From positions 2,170,001 through 2,234,000 of the forward strand of contig NZ_CP179930.1 in NCBI RefSeq assembly GCF_047495495.1: a stretch of 64,000 bases of DNA. The letters are read 5' to 3'. The notes beneath the pieces were generated by a model, which had not been told where the DNA came from, did no database searches, and worked only from the letters and a program-made list of their open reading frames with translations. Of the stretch, positions 24,725 through 34,232 are shown one piece after another. How positions within the stretch are numbered: position 1 is the stretch's first letter; the number at the start of each line of letters is the position of its first letter. Origin of the DNA: Zymobacter sp047495495 (GTDB lineage Bacteria; Pseudomonadota; Gammaproteobacteria; Pseudomonadales; Halomonadaceae). A program made the translations under genes and the position numbers.

Positions 24725-27700
24725 ATGAAAAGGATTCTCATCAACGCAACCCAGCCCGAAGAGCTGCGCGTTGCGCTCGTAGATGGCCAACGCCTCTACG
24801 ACCTCGACATTGAGTCGGGTGCCCGCGAACAGAAAAAGGCTAACATCTATCGCGCCCGCATCACCCGCGTCGAACCCAGTCTGGAAGCAGCGTTCGTCGA
24901 CTTTGGCGCCGAGCGCCACGGTTTTCTGCCGCTCAAAGAAATCTCCCGCGAATACTTCCTCAAGGATCCGGGCAACGGTCGCCCTAATATCCGTGACGTC
25001 ATTCGTGAAGGTCAGGAGATCATCGTTCAGGTCGACAAAGAAGAGCGTGGCAACAAGGGCGCTGCCCTCACGACCTTCATCAGCCTGGCGGGCCGCTTCT
25101 TGGTCCTGATGCCGAACAACCCGCGTGCTGGTGGTATCTCTCGCCGCATCGAGGGCGAAGATCGTGCACAGCTGAAAGATGCCATGAACGGCCTTACCAT
25201 TCCGGACAAAATGGGCGTCATCGTTCGTACGGCCGGCATTGGGCGTTCCACGGAAGAGCTGCAGTGGGACCTCAACTATCTGGTCAAAGTCTGGGAAGCG
25301 ATCACCGAAGCAGCCCAGCAGCCTGCGCCATTCCTTATCTATCGCGAGTCAAACGTCATCATCCGTGCGATGCGTGACTACCTGCGCCAAGACATCGGCG
25401 AAGTGCTGATCGACAGCGAAGACGTCCATCAGGACGCGATGAACTTCGTCCAGCAGGTCATGCCGGCCTATGCGCCGCGCATCAAGCTCTACCAGGACGA
25501 AGTGCCGCTGTTCTCACGCTTCCAGATCGAATCGCAGATCGAAACGGCCTATCAGCGTGAAGTGAAACTGCCTTCCGGCGGTTCCATCGTCATCGACATT
25601 ACGGAAGCGCTGGTCTCTATCGACATCAACTCGGCACGCGCCACGCGCGGCGGTGATATCGAAGAAACCGCCCTGCAGACCAACCTGGAAGCGGCCGACG
25701 AGATCGCGCGCCAGCTGCGCCTACGCGATAGCGGTGGTCTAGTCGTCATCGACTTCATCGACATGTCGCCGGCCCGCAACCAGCGCGAAGTTGAGAACCG
25801 TATGCGTGAGGCGCTCAAACTGGATCGCGCTCGCGTACAGATCGGCCGCATCTCGCGCTTTGGTCTGATGGAGATGTCCCGTCAGCGCCTGCGCCCATCG
25901 CTGGGTGAAACCAGCGGCGTGGTCTGCCCGCGCTGCAACGGCCAGGGCACCATCCGTGACGTGCGCTCCCTGTCGCTGTCCGTCCTGCGCCTGATCGAAG
26001 AAGAGGCCATGAAGGACCGCAGCGCGCAAATTCGTGCCGTACTGCCCGTCCCTGTCGCCACGTTCCTGCTCAACGAGAAACGTGCCGCCATCGCCGAGAT
26101 CGAACAACGCGAAAGCGTCAACGTCATCCTGCTGCCCGAACCGGACATGGATACGCCTCACTTCCAGGTCGAGCGCCTGCGCGATGACCAGATGGACGAT
26201 GAGGAACCGAAGGCCAGCTACGAGATCGACACACAGTACAAAACGCCGGAAGCCCACGATCACGGTGAAGTGCTGATCGCTCGTGAAGAAGCTGTCGTCA
26301 AAACAGTTGCCCACACGACACCGGCTCCTGCAACGCTGACCCAGCCAAGCACCGCGCAGCCGCAGATGGATGCCCACGCCACGGGACTGCTGACCCGCCT
26401 GATGCGCAGTGTCAATCGCCTGCTCGGCGGCGATGACTCTTCTTCTCAGCAGGAGAAGGACAGCACAGCCACTACGGCCCGCGAACCGCAGAGCAACAAG
26501 CAGAACGGCGGCGAATCCCGCAAACCTGCTCGTCGCGAACGCCCGCAGGCACAGTCGTCGACACCCGCACGCGAGCAACGTGAGGACAAAAACGGCCGTT
26601 CGGCACCGCAGGCCAACGCGGACAGCCAACGCAGCGATAGCGATCAGGACCAGCCTAAACGCAACACCCGCAACCGTCAGGAAGAGCGCAATCGTCGCCG
26701 TCAGGAGCGTCGCAATAACCGCCCCGAGCAGGACGATAACCGTTCCAGCGCAGCAGCAGATGCCCCTGCGAAGAACGGTGATGACAATCGTCGCGGCCGC
26801 AATCGTAACGCCCAGAACGGCGACAAGCCTCAGCCGCAGGAGCGCGACAACCGTCGTGCCAATCGCAGCGAGCAGCCGTCCGAAACCACGGCTACTGCCA
26901 CTGAAAGTGCTGCAGCACAGGCGCCTCGCAGCAATGCCGAGGACAAGGCTAACGATGGCGCACCGAAGCGCAAACGCAACAACCCGCGCCAGCGTTCACG
27001 TACGCACGCGCTGAATCCTGAGGCCGTAGCGGAACAGCAGCGCCTGCAGGAAGGCACTGCACCGCAGACCCAAGAGGCAGCAGCAACGCAGGACACGGTA
27101 ACGCCGACCAAAGCGGTTTCGGCCAAGGCAGAAGACGCCAAAGCCTCTGCCCCTACCCCTGCCAAAGCAGCAGAAGAGAAATCGGCACCGGCCATTGCGG
27201 AAGCGCATGTCGAGAACGCTCAGCCTCGTTACCATACGTTCGGTCGCGACACCACCACTCTGGAGCCGAACAAGGCCCCAGCAGTATCTCAGGATGCACA
27301 GCAACCTGCGGCGAGTAATGAGCGTGATGAAACAAAACCTTCTCGCTCACGTCGTTCACGTCCGGAAACGGCACACGTTGATAAATCGGCAGCATCGAAG
27401 GGTGAAGAGAAGCGCGAACAGCCAGTAAAACCGGAAGCAGTGGCTGACAAGCCTGCTGCACCGAAAGCTGAAGAGAAGCGCGAACAGCCGGTAAAACCGG
27501 AAGCAGTAGCTGACAAGCCCGCAACTCCGAAAGCCGAAGAGAAGCGCGAGCAGTCGGCCAAACCGGAAGTAGCGGCTGACAAACCCGCAGCTCCGAAGGC
27601 CGAAGAGAAGCGTGAACAGCCGGTAAAACCGGAAGCAGTAGCTGACAAGTCCGCAACTCCGAAAGCAGAAGAGAAGCGTGAGCAGCCGGTAAAACCGGAA

Positions 27701-28165
27701 GCAGCAGCTGACAAACCCGCAGCTCCGAAAGCCGAAGAGAAGCGTGAGCAGCCGGTAAAACCGGAAGCAGCAGCTGACAAACCCGCAGCTCCGAAAGCCG
27801 AAGAAAAGCGTGAGCAGCCGGTAAAACCGGAAGTAGTGGCTGACAAGCCTGCTGCACCGAAGGCTGAAGAGAAACGCGAACAGCCGGTAAAACCGGAAGC
27901 AGCAGCTGACAAACCCGTAACGCCGAAGGCTGAAGAGAAGCGTGAACAGCCGGCCAAACCGGAAGTAGTAGCTGACAAGCCTGTTGCTCCGAAAGCCGAA
28001 GTGAAGCGTGAACAGCCTGCCCAGCAGGAAGCAACGGCTGACAAATCGGTAGCACCTGCTGCCGACGAGCAGCCGCTGGCGCTGCCACGTCGCTCCCGCC
28101 GTGCGCACAACGATCCGCGTGAGCGTCGTCGTGCCGAGCAGCAAACGCCTTCAGACAACGCGTGA
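24725..28165 (+). CDS. rne: Ribonuclease E
   Basis: 1146-residue endoribonuclease, core of the RNA degradosome. The N-terminal half matches E. coli RNase E: MKRILINATQPEELRVAL, the S1 domain (ANIYRARITRVEPSLEAAF), catalytic Asp residues in ALVSIDINSARATRGGD and GGLVVIDFIDM, and the zinc-link CPRCNGQG. A membrane-targeting amphipathic helix follows (GLLTRLMRSVNRLLGGDD), then an Arg/Asn-rich RNA-binding stretch. The C-terminal part is ten tandem 22-residue repeats and ends PRRSRRAHNDPRERRR. The E. coli PNPase-binding tail is not recognisable. Start at 24725; an earlier in-frame ATG at 24692 is not in the family. Confidence 0.97.
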   Translation: MKRILINATQPEELRVALVDGQRLYDLDIESGAREQKKANIYRARITRVEPSLEAAFVDFGAERHGFLPLKEISREYFLKDPGNGRPNIRDVIREGQEIIVQVDKEERGNKGAALTTFISLAGRFLVLMPNNPRAGGISRRIEGEDRAQLKDAMNGLTIPDKMGVIVRTAGIGRSTEELQWDLNYLVKVWEAITEAAQQPAPFLIYRESNVIIRAMRDYLRQDIGEVLIDSEDVHQDAMNFVQQVMPAYAPRIKLYQDEVPLFSRFQIESQIETAYQREVKLPSGGSIVIDITEALVSIDINSARATRGGDIEETALQTNLEAADEIARQLRLRDSGGLVVIDFIDMSPARNQREVENRMREALKLDRARVQIGRISRFGLMEMSRQRLRPSLGETSGVVCPRCNGQGTIRDVRSLSLSVLRLIEEEAMKDRSAQIRAVLPVPVATFLLNEKRAAIAEIEQRESVNVILLPEPDMDTPHFQVERLRDDQMDDEEPKASYEIDTQYKTPEAHDHGEVLIAREEAVVKTVAHTTPAPATLTQPSTAQPQMDAHATGLLTRLMRSVNRLLGGDDSSSQQEKDSTATTAREPQSNKQNGGESRKPARRERPQAQSSTPAREQREDKNGRSAPQANADSQRSDSDQDQPKRNTRNRQEERNRRRQERRNNRPEQDDNRSSAAADAPAKNGDDNRRGRNRNAQNGDKPQPQERDNRRANRSEQPSETTATATESAAAQAPRSNAEDKANDGAPKRKRNNPRQRSRTHALNPEAVAEQQRLQEGTAPQTQEAAATQDTVTPTKAVSAKAEDAKASAPTPAKAAEEKSAPAIAEAHVENAQPRYHTFGRDTTTLEPNKAPAVSQDAQQPAASNERDETKPSRSRRSRPETAHVDKSAASKGEEKREQPVKPEAVADKPAAPKAEEKREQPVKPEAVADKPATPKAEEKREQSAKPEVAADKPAAPKAEEKREQPVKPEAVADKSATPKAEEKREQPVKPEAAADKPAAPKAEEKREQPVKPEAAADKPAAPKAEEKREQPVKPEVVADKPAAPKAEEKREQPVKPEAAADKPVTPKAEEKREQPAKPEVVADKPVAPKAEVKREQPAQQEATADKSVAPAADEQPLALPRRSRRAHNDPRERRRAEQQTPSDNA
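27383..28042 (+). repeat. Ten tandem 66-bp (22-residue) repeats in rne
   Basis: Ten full units of 66 bp, exact in length, encode variants of KPAAPKAEEKREQPV followed by KPEAVAD, plus a degenerate eleventh (KSVAPAADEQ). Variation is at few positions (P/S, A/T, A/V). The units are K/E/P/A-rich, low complexity and presumably disordered, within the RNase E scaffold region. Confidence 0.95.
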
Positions 28166-28189
28166 TGATCATCTGAAGCATTGCAGCAT

Positions 28190-28223
28190 AAAACCCCTCC
28201 CTCTTCGGACGGAGGGGTTTTTT
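28190..28223 (+). terminator. rne terminator
   Basis: An 11-bp stem AAAACCCCTCC / GGAGGGGTTTT, with a CTTCGG tetraloop-type apex and a continued T-run. Classic intrinsic terminator 25 bases past the stop. Confidence 0.93.
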
Positions 28224-28423
28224 ATTGCCTGCTGACCCTTCACCGGATACGCACCGCATCCCTCCCTGTGTCCTTGCTGAGTGCTGGTGCATATTCAACG
28301 CGCACCGTCATTGGCGACGCCATCACAACGCCAGAACGCAAAGATGCCCTGCCGCATGATGCAGTAAATGCAGCTGCACTAGTGTGACGAACGGCACTCC
28401 CCCAGGATTGTCTTCAAGACCAC
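28224..28423. other. Gap between the rne and transporter terminators
   Basis: Part of the 328-base convergent gap 28166-28493. Apart from the two terminators I see nothing in it. Confidence 0.5.
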
Positions 28424-28462
28424 AAAAAAGAAGCCTGCTCTCTAGGAGAACAGGCTTCTTTC
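28424..28462 (-). terminator. Terminator of the DASS transporter gene
   Basis: 11-bp stem AAAGAAGCCTG/CAGGCTTCTTT with an inner TCTC/GAGA pair. Six As on the left become a T-run for leftward RNA. Confidence 0.87.
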
Positions 28463-28493
28463 AGCACAGGACTATTTGTTCACGCTTTGCGGT

Positions 28494-29954
28494 TCAGAGT
28501 GCTCCGCACAGCCAGCCGATCCACGGCATGCCGATGACCAGCCACAGCACCAGATAAATTCCACCGAAAATGGCTCCCAGACGCCAGCCCTGACCGCTAG
28601 GAATATAGCCACTGCCAAAGTACACAGGGCTAGGGCCAGTTCCATAAGGCGTCAGGATGCCCATGATGCCGATAGTGGGTACCAGCATCAGAATCAGGAA
28701 GTGCATGTCGATGCCCGGGATATAGTGTGCGGCCGCCAGGAAAGCGGGCAGCAGCGCAATAACCTGCGTCGTGGCGCCCGCAAAGAAATAGTGCAGCACG
28801 AAGAAGACGATCGTCATCAGCAGTACGGCCTGAAGCGGCGACCAGCTCTGGATGCAGTGGCCGAAGCGTTCACCAAACCAACTGATAAAGCCCACCTGAT
28901 CCAGCCCTGATGCCAGTGCAATCAGCATGGCGAACCAGAAGAACGTACTCCAGGCGGCCTTGTACTCCAGCACATCGTTCCATGAGATGATGCCCGTCAT
29001 CAGCATAATCGCACCGACGACCAGCCCAACCATTGCGGGTTCAATATAGCGCCCGCCGAAGATCCACAGCAGCAGTGCCCCTACGATCAACACCGTCAAC
29101 ACGATTTCTTCACGCCGGATACGCCCCATCCGCCCCAGTTCTTCACGCGCCCATTCGGCCACTTCATGACCAGCCGTCACTTCGGGCCGACAGAACACAT
29201 ATCCCATTAGCGGCGTTAAAAGGGCCATGATAATGCCAGCGGGAGCCGCTGCAATGAACCATTCACTCCAGCCAATGGTGATACCCGTAATGTGCGTGAC
29301 TCGCTCAACGGCCAGCAGGTTGGACGAAATCGCGGTCATGAACAGCGTGCAGGAGACACAGCATGACGCCAGTGATGTCCACATCAGGTATGTACCGATA
29401 CGGCGTCGACTGGGACTGTTGGGATAGGAATCAAATAACGGGGGAAGGTTGTCGATGATGGGAAAGAGGATGCCACCGCTGCGGGCTGTATTGGAAGGCG
29501 TCGCTGGTGCTAGCACGAGGTCCGCCAGCATGACCGCATAGCCCAGCGAAAGGGAATGATGCCCCATCGTCTTGACCAGCCATAGCGCAATGCGCCGTCC
29601 CAGACCGGTGACAGCATAGCCTCGGGCCAGAATAAAGGCCCCAAGGATCATCCATACCACAGCGTTAGAAAACCCAGAGACAGCCCACTGAAAGGCCTGC
29701 TGGTGAACTTTGAACCCCGGTGCCGCCATCTGTTCTGGAGAGAACAGCGCCCACGGTGCCAGTACGGCGGCCAGCGATACGCAGATCAAACCGGACACGG
29801 CACCGGGAAAAGCGTCCGTGATCAGCATAGTGATGCAGCCGGTGAAGATGGCAAAGAAATACCAACTATAGGAAGCCAGTCCCTCGGGAACGGGACAGAG
29901 GGCAATGCCAAGTGCGACCAACAGCGGTATCAGTCGCCTTGCATATACTTTCAT
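28494..29954 (-). CDS. DASS (SLC13) family anion transporter, CitT/TtdT-like
   Basis: 486-residue inner-membrane carrier with about a dozen hydrophobic segments. It carries the DASS substrate/ion site ATPSNTARSGGILFPI and, near the end, ILTPYGTGPSPVYFGSGYI, which resembles the citrate/succinate and tartrate/succinate exchangers CitT and TtdT. Di- or tricarboxylate exchange is therefore the likely function; the substrate cannot be read from sequence. It stands alone with its own terminator, and no tartrate or citrate lyase genes lie nearby. Confidence 0.87.
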   Translation of the reverse strand: MKVYARRLIPLLVALGIALCPVPEGLASYSWYFFAIFTGCITMLITDAFPGAVSGLICVSLAAVLAPWALFSPEQMAAPGFKVHQQAFQWAVSGFSNAVVWMILGAFILARGYAVTGLGRRIALWLVKTMGHHSLSLGYAVMLADLVLAPATPSNTARSGGILFPIIDNLPPLFDSYPNSPSRRRIGTYLMWTSLASCCVSCTLFMTAISSNLLAVERVTHITGITIGWSEWFIAAAPAGIIMALLTPLMGYVFCRPEVTAGHEVAEWAREELGRMGRIRREEIVLTVLIVGALLLWIFGGRYIEPAMVGLVVGAIMLMTGIISWNDVLEYKAAWSTFFWFAMLIALASGLDQVGFISWFGERFGHCIQSWSPLQAVLLMTIVFFVLHYFFAGATTQVIALLPAFLAAAHYIPGIDMHFLILMLVPTIGIMGILTPYGTGPSPVYFGSGYIPSGQGWRLGAIFGGIYLVLWLVIGMPWIGWLCGAL

Positions 29955-30289
29955 TGATCGTGCTCCAGAAGCTCAGGGCACCATCGGACGCTTGAGAATG
30001 ACCACTACCACGGCAACCTTCACCCTGGCATAGCCGGAATGACGCACGATGATACGGTGGGTGTGAAAAGACGATGGGGGTCTGACAGATACACAGCGGC
30101 CGCGTTCGTGACGCGGCCGAAGAGTCCATGCGGCAAGCCCTGATACCACTCTAGAAGATGATACTGATCAAGGCCTATAACCAAGCCACTGAGCGGTGTG
30201 GCCACCCGGCAGCAATGGACTTCCCGCAATATACTCCTGATCCCACCGGACTGCGAGCAGGAGCGCTGCTCTGCGGCATAGCGCCGTGG
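29955..30289. other. Gap between the transporter start and serB end
   Basis: 335 bases with no gene. It contains a GC-rich 8-bp inverted repeat CGGCCGCG/CGCGGCCG (30097-30104 with 30112-30119, 7-base loop). No T-run follows on either strand, so its role (serB 3' end or regulatory) is unclear. Confidence 0.45.
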
Positions 30290-31504
30290 TCAAGCAGAAG
30301 CGCTCAGTGTCTGTGCATCGTGTCCAAGCAGATACAGCAAGGCATCCAGCCCCAAGGTTGACACGGCCTGACGCGCCTGTGCCTTGACCTTTGGCTTAGC
30401 ATGCCATGCCACCCCCAGCCCTGCGACGCCCAGCATCTTGAGGTCGTTGGCTCCATCCCCAACGGCTACCGTCTGCTCTAACGTAATGCCTTGCTGTTCG
30501 GCCAGTGCGCGCAGCGTATCGGCTTTGCACTGCGCATCGACGATCGGCTCGACCACCTTGCCCGTCACCTTACCTTCGGCATTGATATCGAGCACGTTAG
30601 CATAGACGTCATCGATGCCCAGTCGCTGCTGCAGCGTCTTCGCAAAGCAGGTAAAGCCGCCGGATAGGATCGCGGTGCGATACCCCAATCGCTTGAGTTC
30701 AGCAAACAGATGCTCAGCACCGTCCATCAGCGGCAGCTGAGCGGCGATCTCCTCAAGCACTGACTGGTCTAGCCCTTCCAGCATCGCCATGCGTTGGGTA
30801 AAGCTCTCGCGGAAATCCAGCTCGCCGCGCATGGCGCGTTCGGTAATATCGGCCACGCGATCATGCACGCCATGACGTTCAGCCAACTCGTTGATGACTT
30901 CAGTCTTGATCAGCGTCGAATCCATGTCGAAGCAGATCAATCGGCGGCGATGGCGCCACTGATCGGCAGGCTGGAAGACGATATCCACCCCGAATGCCTG
31001 CCCCAGCGTCAATGCCTCCTGACGCAGTACATCCATGTCTGCTGCTCCTTGCAGCACGAATTCGACACACTCCCCCATCCCATCTGCCTGCTCGAAGGTG
31101 CGACGGCCCGAGCGGCGCTCAACGGACACGGTCGTCAGGCCGTGATGATGCGCCATGCGCTCGGACTGAGCGATGGCTTCCGGTGTCAGACGCGGCCCCA
31201 TCACCGTCATGATCTGACGAGAGGCATCGGAAACCAATGCACGCCACTGTGCTTCGCTGATCGCTTCGACCGTACCCTCCAGCCCCGCCTGTTCGAGCGC
31301 AGGGGCCACGCGACGTTGCAGCTGCGGCGCCGACAGTACTTCATCGCTGTTCTCAAGTAGCAGCATCAGCGTCGTGCGCCCCGCCATCACATGCTGCTGC
31401 ACGTCCTGCCAGCGCATTCCCAGCGAGGTTAGCGTTTCTTCCAGCGTGGCCAATTGACCAGCACGCGCAGCTCCAGTGGCTTGAATCAGCAGATAACGAG
31501 TCAT
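30290..31504 (-). CDS. serB: Phosphoserine phosphatase
   Basis: 404-residue HAD-superfamily enzyme for the last step of serine synthesis. The N-terminal ~180 residues look like ACT-type regulatory domains (MTRYLLIQATGAARAGQLA), then the HAD core: the nucleophile in CFDMDSTLIKTEV, ILSGGFTCFA and VGDGANDLKML. It is longer than E. coli SerB (322), as in Pseudomonas and Mycobacterium forms with two ACT domains. The ATG at 31504 follows GGAGAG; one 13 codons earlier lacks support. Confidence 0.94.
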   Translation of the reverse strand: MTRYLLIQATGAARAGQLATLEETLTSLGMRWQDVQQHVMAGRTTLMLLLENSDEVLSAPQLQRRVAPALEQAGLEGTVEAISEAQWRALVSDASRQIMTVMGPRLTPEAIAQSERMAHHHGLTTVSVERRSGRRTFEQADGMGECVEFVLQGAADMDVLRQEALTLGQAFGVDIVFQPADQWRHRRRLICFDMDSTLIKTEVINELAERHGVHDRVADITERAMRGELDFRESFTQRMAMLEGLDQSVLEEIAAQLPLMDGAEHLFAELKRLGYRTAILSGGFTCFAKTLQQRLGIDDVYANVLDINAEGKVTGKVVEPIVDAQCKADTLRALAEQQGITLEQTVAVGDGANDLKMLGVAGLGVAWHAKPKVKAQARQAVSTLGLDALLYLLGHDAQTLSASA

Positions 31505-31829
31505 GCAAGCTCTCCGACGATGGCCGCGCACGTCGATAAGCACAGCCGATGATAGGATGAGAAAGGGAAAAAGGCAGCGTGATATACAGGACGCTCGCGC
31601 CCGAAAGCCCCAGACTACCGAAAGTTGCTCGATCCTGCAGCATCCTCCGAGGTGTTCATAACGGTAACGGCATGCGGCGCGGTGCCACGATCAAAGCCCC
31701 ATGACAAAAATGCCGCCAGTGAGCGGTGACACGCCACACCGAGAGAGGCACTCTCGGCCTGAAAGCAACATGGCCCTTGCGCCAGACAACACAAGGGCCA
31801 TGCACTTAAACGAACGACTATGCGGCTGA
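31505..31829. other. Gap between serB start and parC end
   Basis: 325 bases with no gene. Two hairpins lie near the parC 3' end: ATGGCCCTTG/CAAGGGCCAT (31770-31779 with 31792-31801) and CCGAGAG/CTCTCGG (31739-31745 with 31751-31757). The first, 29 bases past the parC stop, may be its terminator, though the T-run is missing. No clear serB promoter. Confidence 0.5.
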
Positions 31830-34094
31830 TTAGTCCTGCATGACCTCTAGAAAGCGCACTTTCTGATAGCCCTTGGGCAGCGGCTTACCGCGACGCCCCA
31901 TCGGCCCTTCATACGCTTCAAGGTCGGCTTTACTGAAGCAGCGCTTCTGCTTGCCGGCATGCACGGTCAGCGTCGCCCCTTCTGGCAGGATGACCAGATC
32001 GCGGATGTAGTCAGCGCGGTTGGCCGCATCACTGCCCTTGATGCTGATCATGCGCGTGCCTTTCCCTTTCGCCATTTCCGGCAAATCGGCCAGCGGGAAG
32101 ATCAGCAGGTGGCCAGAAGACGTCACCACCGCGACCCGCTCGCCGCCCTGACACGCCCGTGGCGGTAAAGCCACGCAACCTTTGGGCAGCGTCAGCAGGG
32201 CTTTCCCCTTGCGGGAGCGCGCCGTCATTGCATCCAGCGGTGCAATGAAACCATAGCCACCGTCGCTGGCGACCAGATAACGTGCCTGCAGATCATCCAG
32301 CACAACCGCCGTCATCTGCACGCCAGCAGGCGGATTAATGCGCCCAGTGATTGGCTCGCCCTGACCGCGTGCCGACGGCAGCGTATGCGCTTCAAGAGAA
32401 TAGCTGCGCCCGGTTTCATCCAGCAGCACCAGCGCCTGATTCGTCTTGCCACGTGCAGATGCCAGATATTGATCGCCTGCTTTGTAGGACAAACCGGCAG
32501 GGTCGATATCGTGCCCCTTGGCACTGCGAATCCACCCCTTTTCGGACAGCACGACGGTAATGGGGTCTGCGCCCAGCAGCTCAACCTCTGACAGCGCGCG
32601 AGCTTCCTTACGCTTGACCAGCTCGCAGCGACGCTCATCACCGTACTGCTTGGCAGCCTCGCGCAGTTCTTTCTCGATGAGCTTGGTCATTTCACGTTCG
32701 CTGCCCAGCCATTTCATCAGCTGCTGGCGCTCTTTCTCAAGCTCATCCTGTTCACCTTTGAGCTTGAATTCTTCCAGACGGGCCAGATGGCGCAGACGCA
32801 GTTCAAGAATGGCGGTGGCCTGTAGATCGGACAGTCCGAAACTCGCCATTAGCGCAGCCTTCGGTTCGTCCTCTTCACGGACAATGCGGATCACCTCGTC
32901 GATATTGAGGTAGGCGGTCAGCAGCCCTTGCAGGATATGCAACCGTGCATCGACCTTGTCCAGGCGGTGCTGCAAGCGGCGGCGCACCGTCTCACGACGG
33001 AACGTCAGCCACTGATCGAGCAGAACATCTAGGGACATGACCTGCGGACGGCCGTCCAGCCCGATCACGTTCATGTTGACGCGCTGGCTCTTCTCAAGAT
33101 CGGTGGTCGCAAACAGGTGAGCCATCAGCTCGTCGACGTTAACCCGCTGCGAGCGCGGAACGATGACCAGACGCGTCGGCTCCTCATGGGAAGACTCGTC
33201 GCGCAGGTCGCTCACCATCGGCAGCTTTTTGGCCTGCATCTGCGCTGCGATCTGCTCCAGCACGCGTGCACCGGACACCTGATACGGCAGCGCGGTAATG
33301 ACGACTTCACCATCCTCTTCGACATGGTAGCGTGCGCGCATCTTCACCGAGCCGCGCCCCTTGCGGTACAGCGCGCTCAGCTCGTCGCGCGGAGTGACGA
33401 TCTCAGCCCCCGTGGGAAAGTCCGGCGCGGGCAGGTGTTCGCACAGGTCGTCGATAGAACACGTGGGGTGCTTGAGACGATGAATGGTGGCGGCCACCAC
33501 TTCACCCACATTGTGAGGTGGAATATCGGTGGACATCCCGACCGCAATGCCAGAGCCGCCGTTCAACAGCACATGTGGCAAGCGTGCGGGCAGCACTGCC
33601 GGTTCATTCAGCGTGCCATCAAAGTTGGGCACCCAGTCCACTGTCCCCTGCCCCAGCTCGGTCAGCAGCACCTCAGCAAAGCGCGACAGCCGCGATTCGG
33701 TATAACGCATCGCCGCAAAGGATTTGGGGTCATCAGGACTCCCCCAGTTGCCCTGCCCATCAACCAGCGGATAGCGATAGCTGAACGGCTGGGCCATCAG
33801 CACCATGGCTTCGTAGCAGGCGCTGTCGCCATGAGGATGGAACTTACCGAGCACATCCCCAACCGTGCGCGCCGACTTCTTGTATTTGGCCGAGGCGCTA
33901 AGCGCCAGCTCACTCATGGCGTATACGATGCGACGCTGGACCGGTTTGAGGCCATCGCCGATGGCCGGCAGTGCTCGGTCGAGAATGACGTACATGGCGT
34001 AATCCAGATACGCCTTTTCGGTATAGCGGTGCAGAGGCAGGCGTTCGACGTCGCCTTCCTTAACCTGCACCGGCGCAGAAATATCACTTGCCAT
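31830..34094 (-). CDS. parC: DNA topoisomerase IV subunit A
   Basis: 754-residue ParC, the DNA-cutting subunit that decatenates chromosomes. Catalytic Tyr in AAMRYTESRLS; the quinolone region HPHGDSACYEAMV has the wild-type Ser and Glu. The C-terminal domain has beta-pinwheel motifs around GYGFIAPLDAMTARSRKGK. Close to the E. coli length (752). It lies 138 bases downstream of parE on the same strand. Confidence 0.97.
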   Translation of the reverse strand: MASDISAPVQVKEGDVERLPLHRYTEKAYLDYAMYVILDRALPAIGDGLKPVQRRIVYAMSELALSASAKYKKSARTVGDVLGKFHPHGDSACYEAMVLMAQPFSYRYPLVDGQGNWGSPDDPKSFAAMRYTESRLSRFAEVLLTELGQGTVDWVPNFDGTLNEPAVLPARLPHVLLNGGSGIAVGMSTDIPPHNVGEVVAATIHRLKHPTCSIDDLCEHLPAPDFPTGAEIVTPRDELSALYRKGRGSVKMRARYHVEEDGEVVITALPYQVSGARVLEQIAAQMQAKKLPMVSDLRDESSHEEPTRLVIVPRSQRVNVDELMAHLFATTDLEKSQRVNMNVIGLDGRPQVMSLDVLLDQWLTFRRETVRRRLQHRLDKVDARLHILQGLLTAYLNIDEVIRIVREEDEPKAALMASFGLSDLQATAILELRLRHLARLEEFKLKGEQDELEKERQQLMKWLGSEREMTKLIEKELREAAKQYGDERRCELVKRKEARALSEVELLGADPITVVLSEKGWIRSAKGHDIDPAGLSYKAGDQYLASARGKTNQALVLLDETGRSYSLEAHTLPSARGQGEPITGRINPPAGVQMTAVVLDDLQARYLVASDGGYGFIAPLDAMTARSRKGKALLTLPKGCVALPPRACQGGERVAVVTSSGHLLIFPLADLPEMAKGKGTRMISIKGSDAANRADYIRDLVILPEGATLTVHAGKQKRCFSKADLEAYEGPMGRRGKPLPKGYQKVRFLEVMQD

Positions 34095-34232
34095 GGATAT
34101 ACTTACCTATCGCGATAAAGACGTTCCCGGCGACGGCAATCGTCCGCCAGAAACCAGGGGGCCTGCTGCGTGCCTGATAAAAGAAGGCAACCGCGCAGCA
34201 GCCCCACGTAATGAAGCCATCAAGGCGTGGGT

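Noticed and set aside
27153..28298. Long minus-strand frames (381 and 289 codons) antisense to the rne repeats
   Set aside because: Shadow frames of the 66-bp repeat; low-complexity Leu/Ala or Ser/Gly products with no independent signals.
30097..30119. GC-rich hairpin as a serB terminator
   Set aside because: It lacks a T-run on either strand and lies about 170 bases from the serB stop.
31833..34094. Quinolone-resistance substitutions in parC
   Set aside because: The determining region HPHGDSACYEAMV carries the wild-type Ser and Glu.
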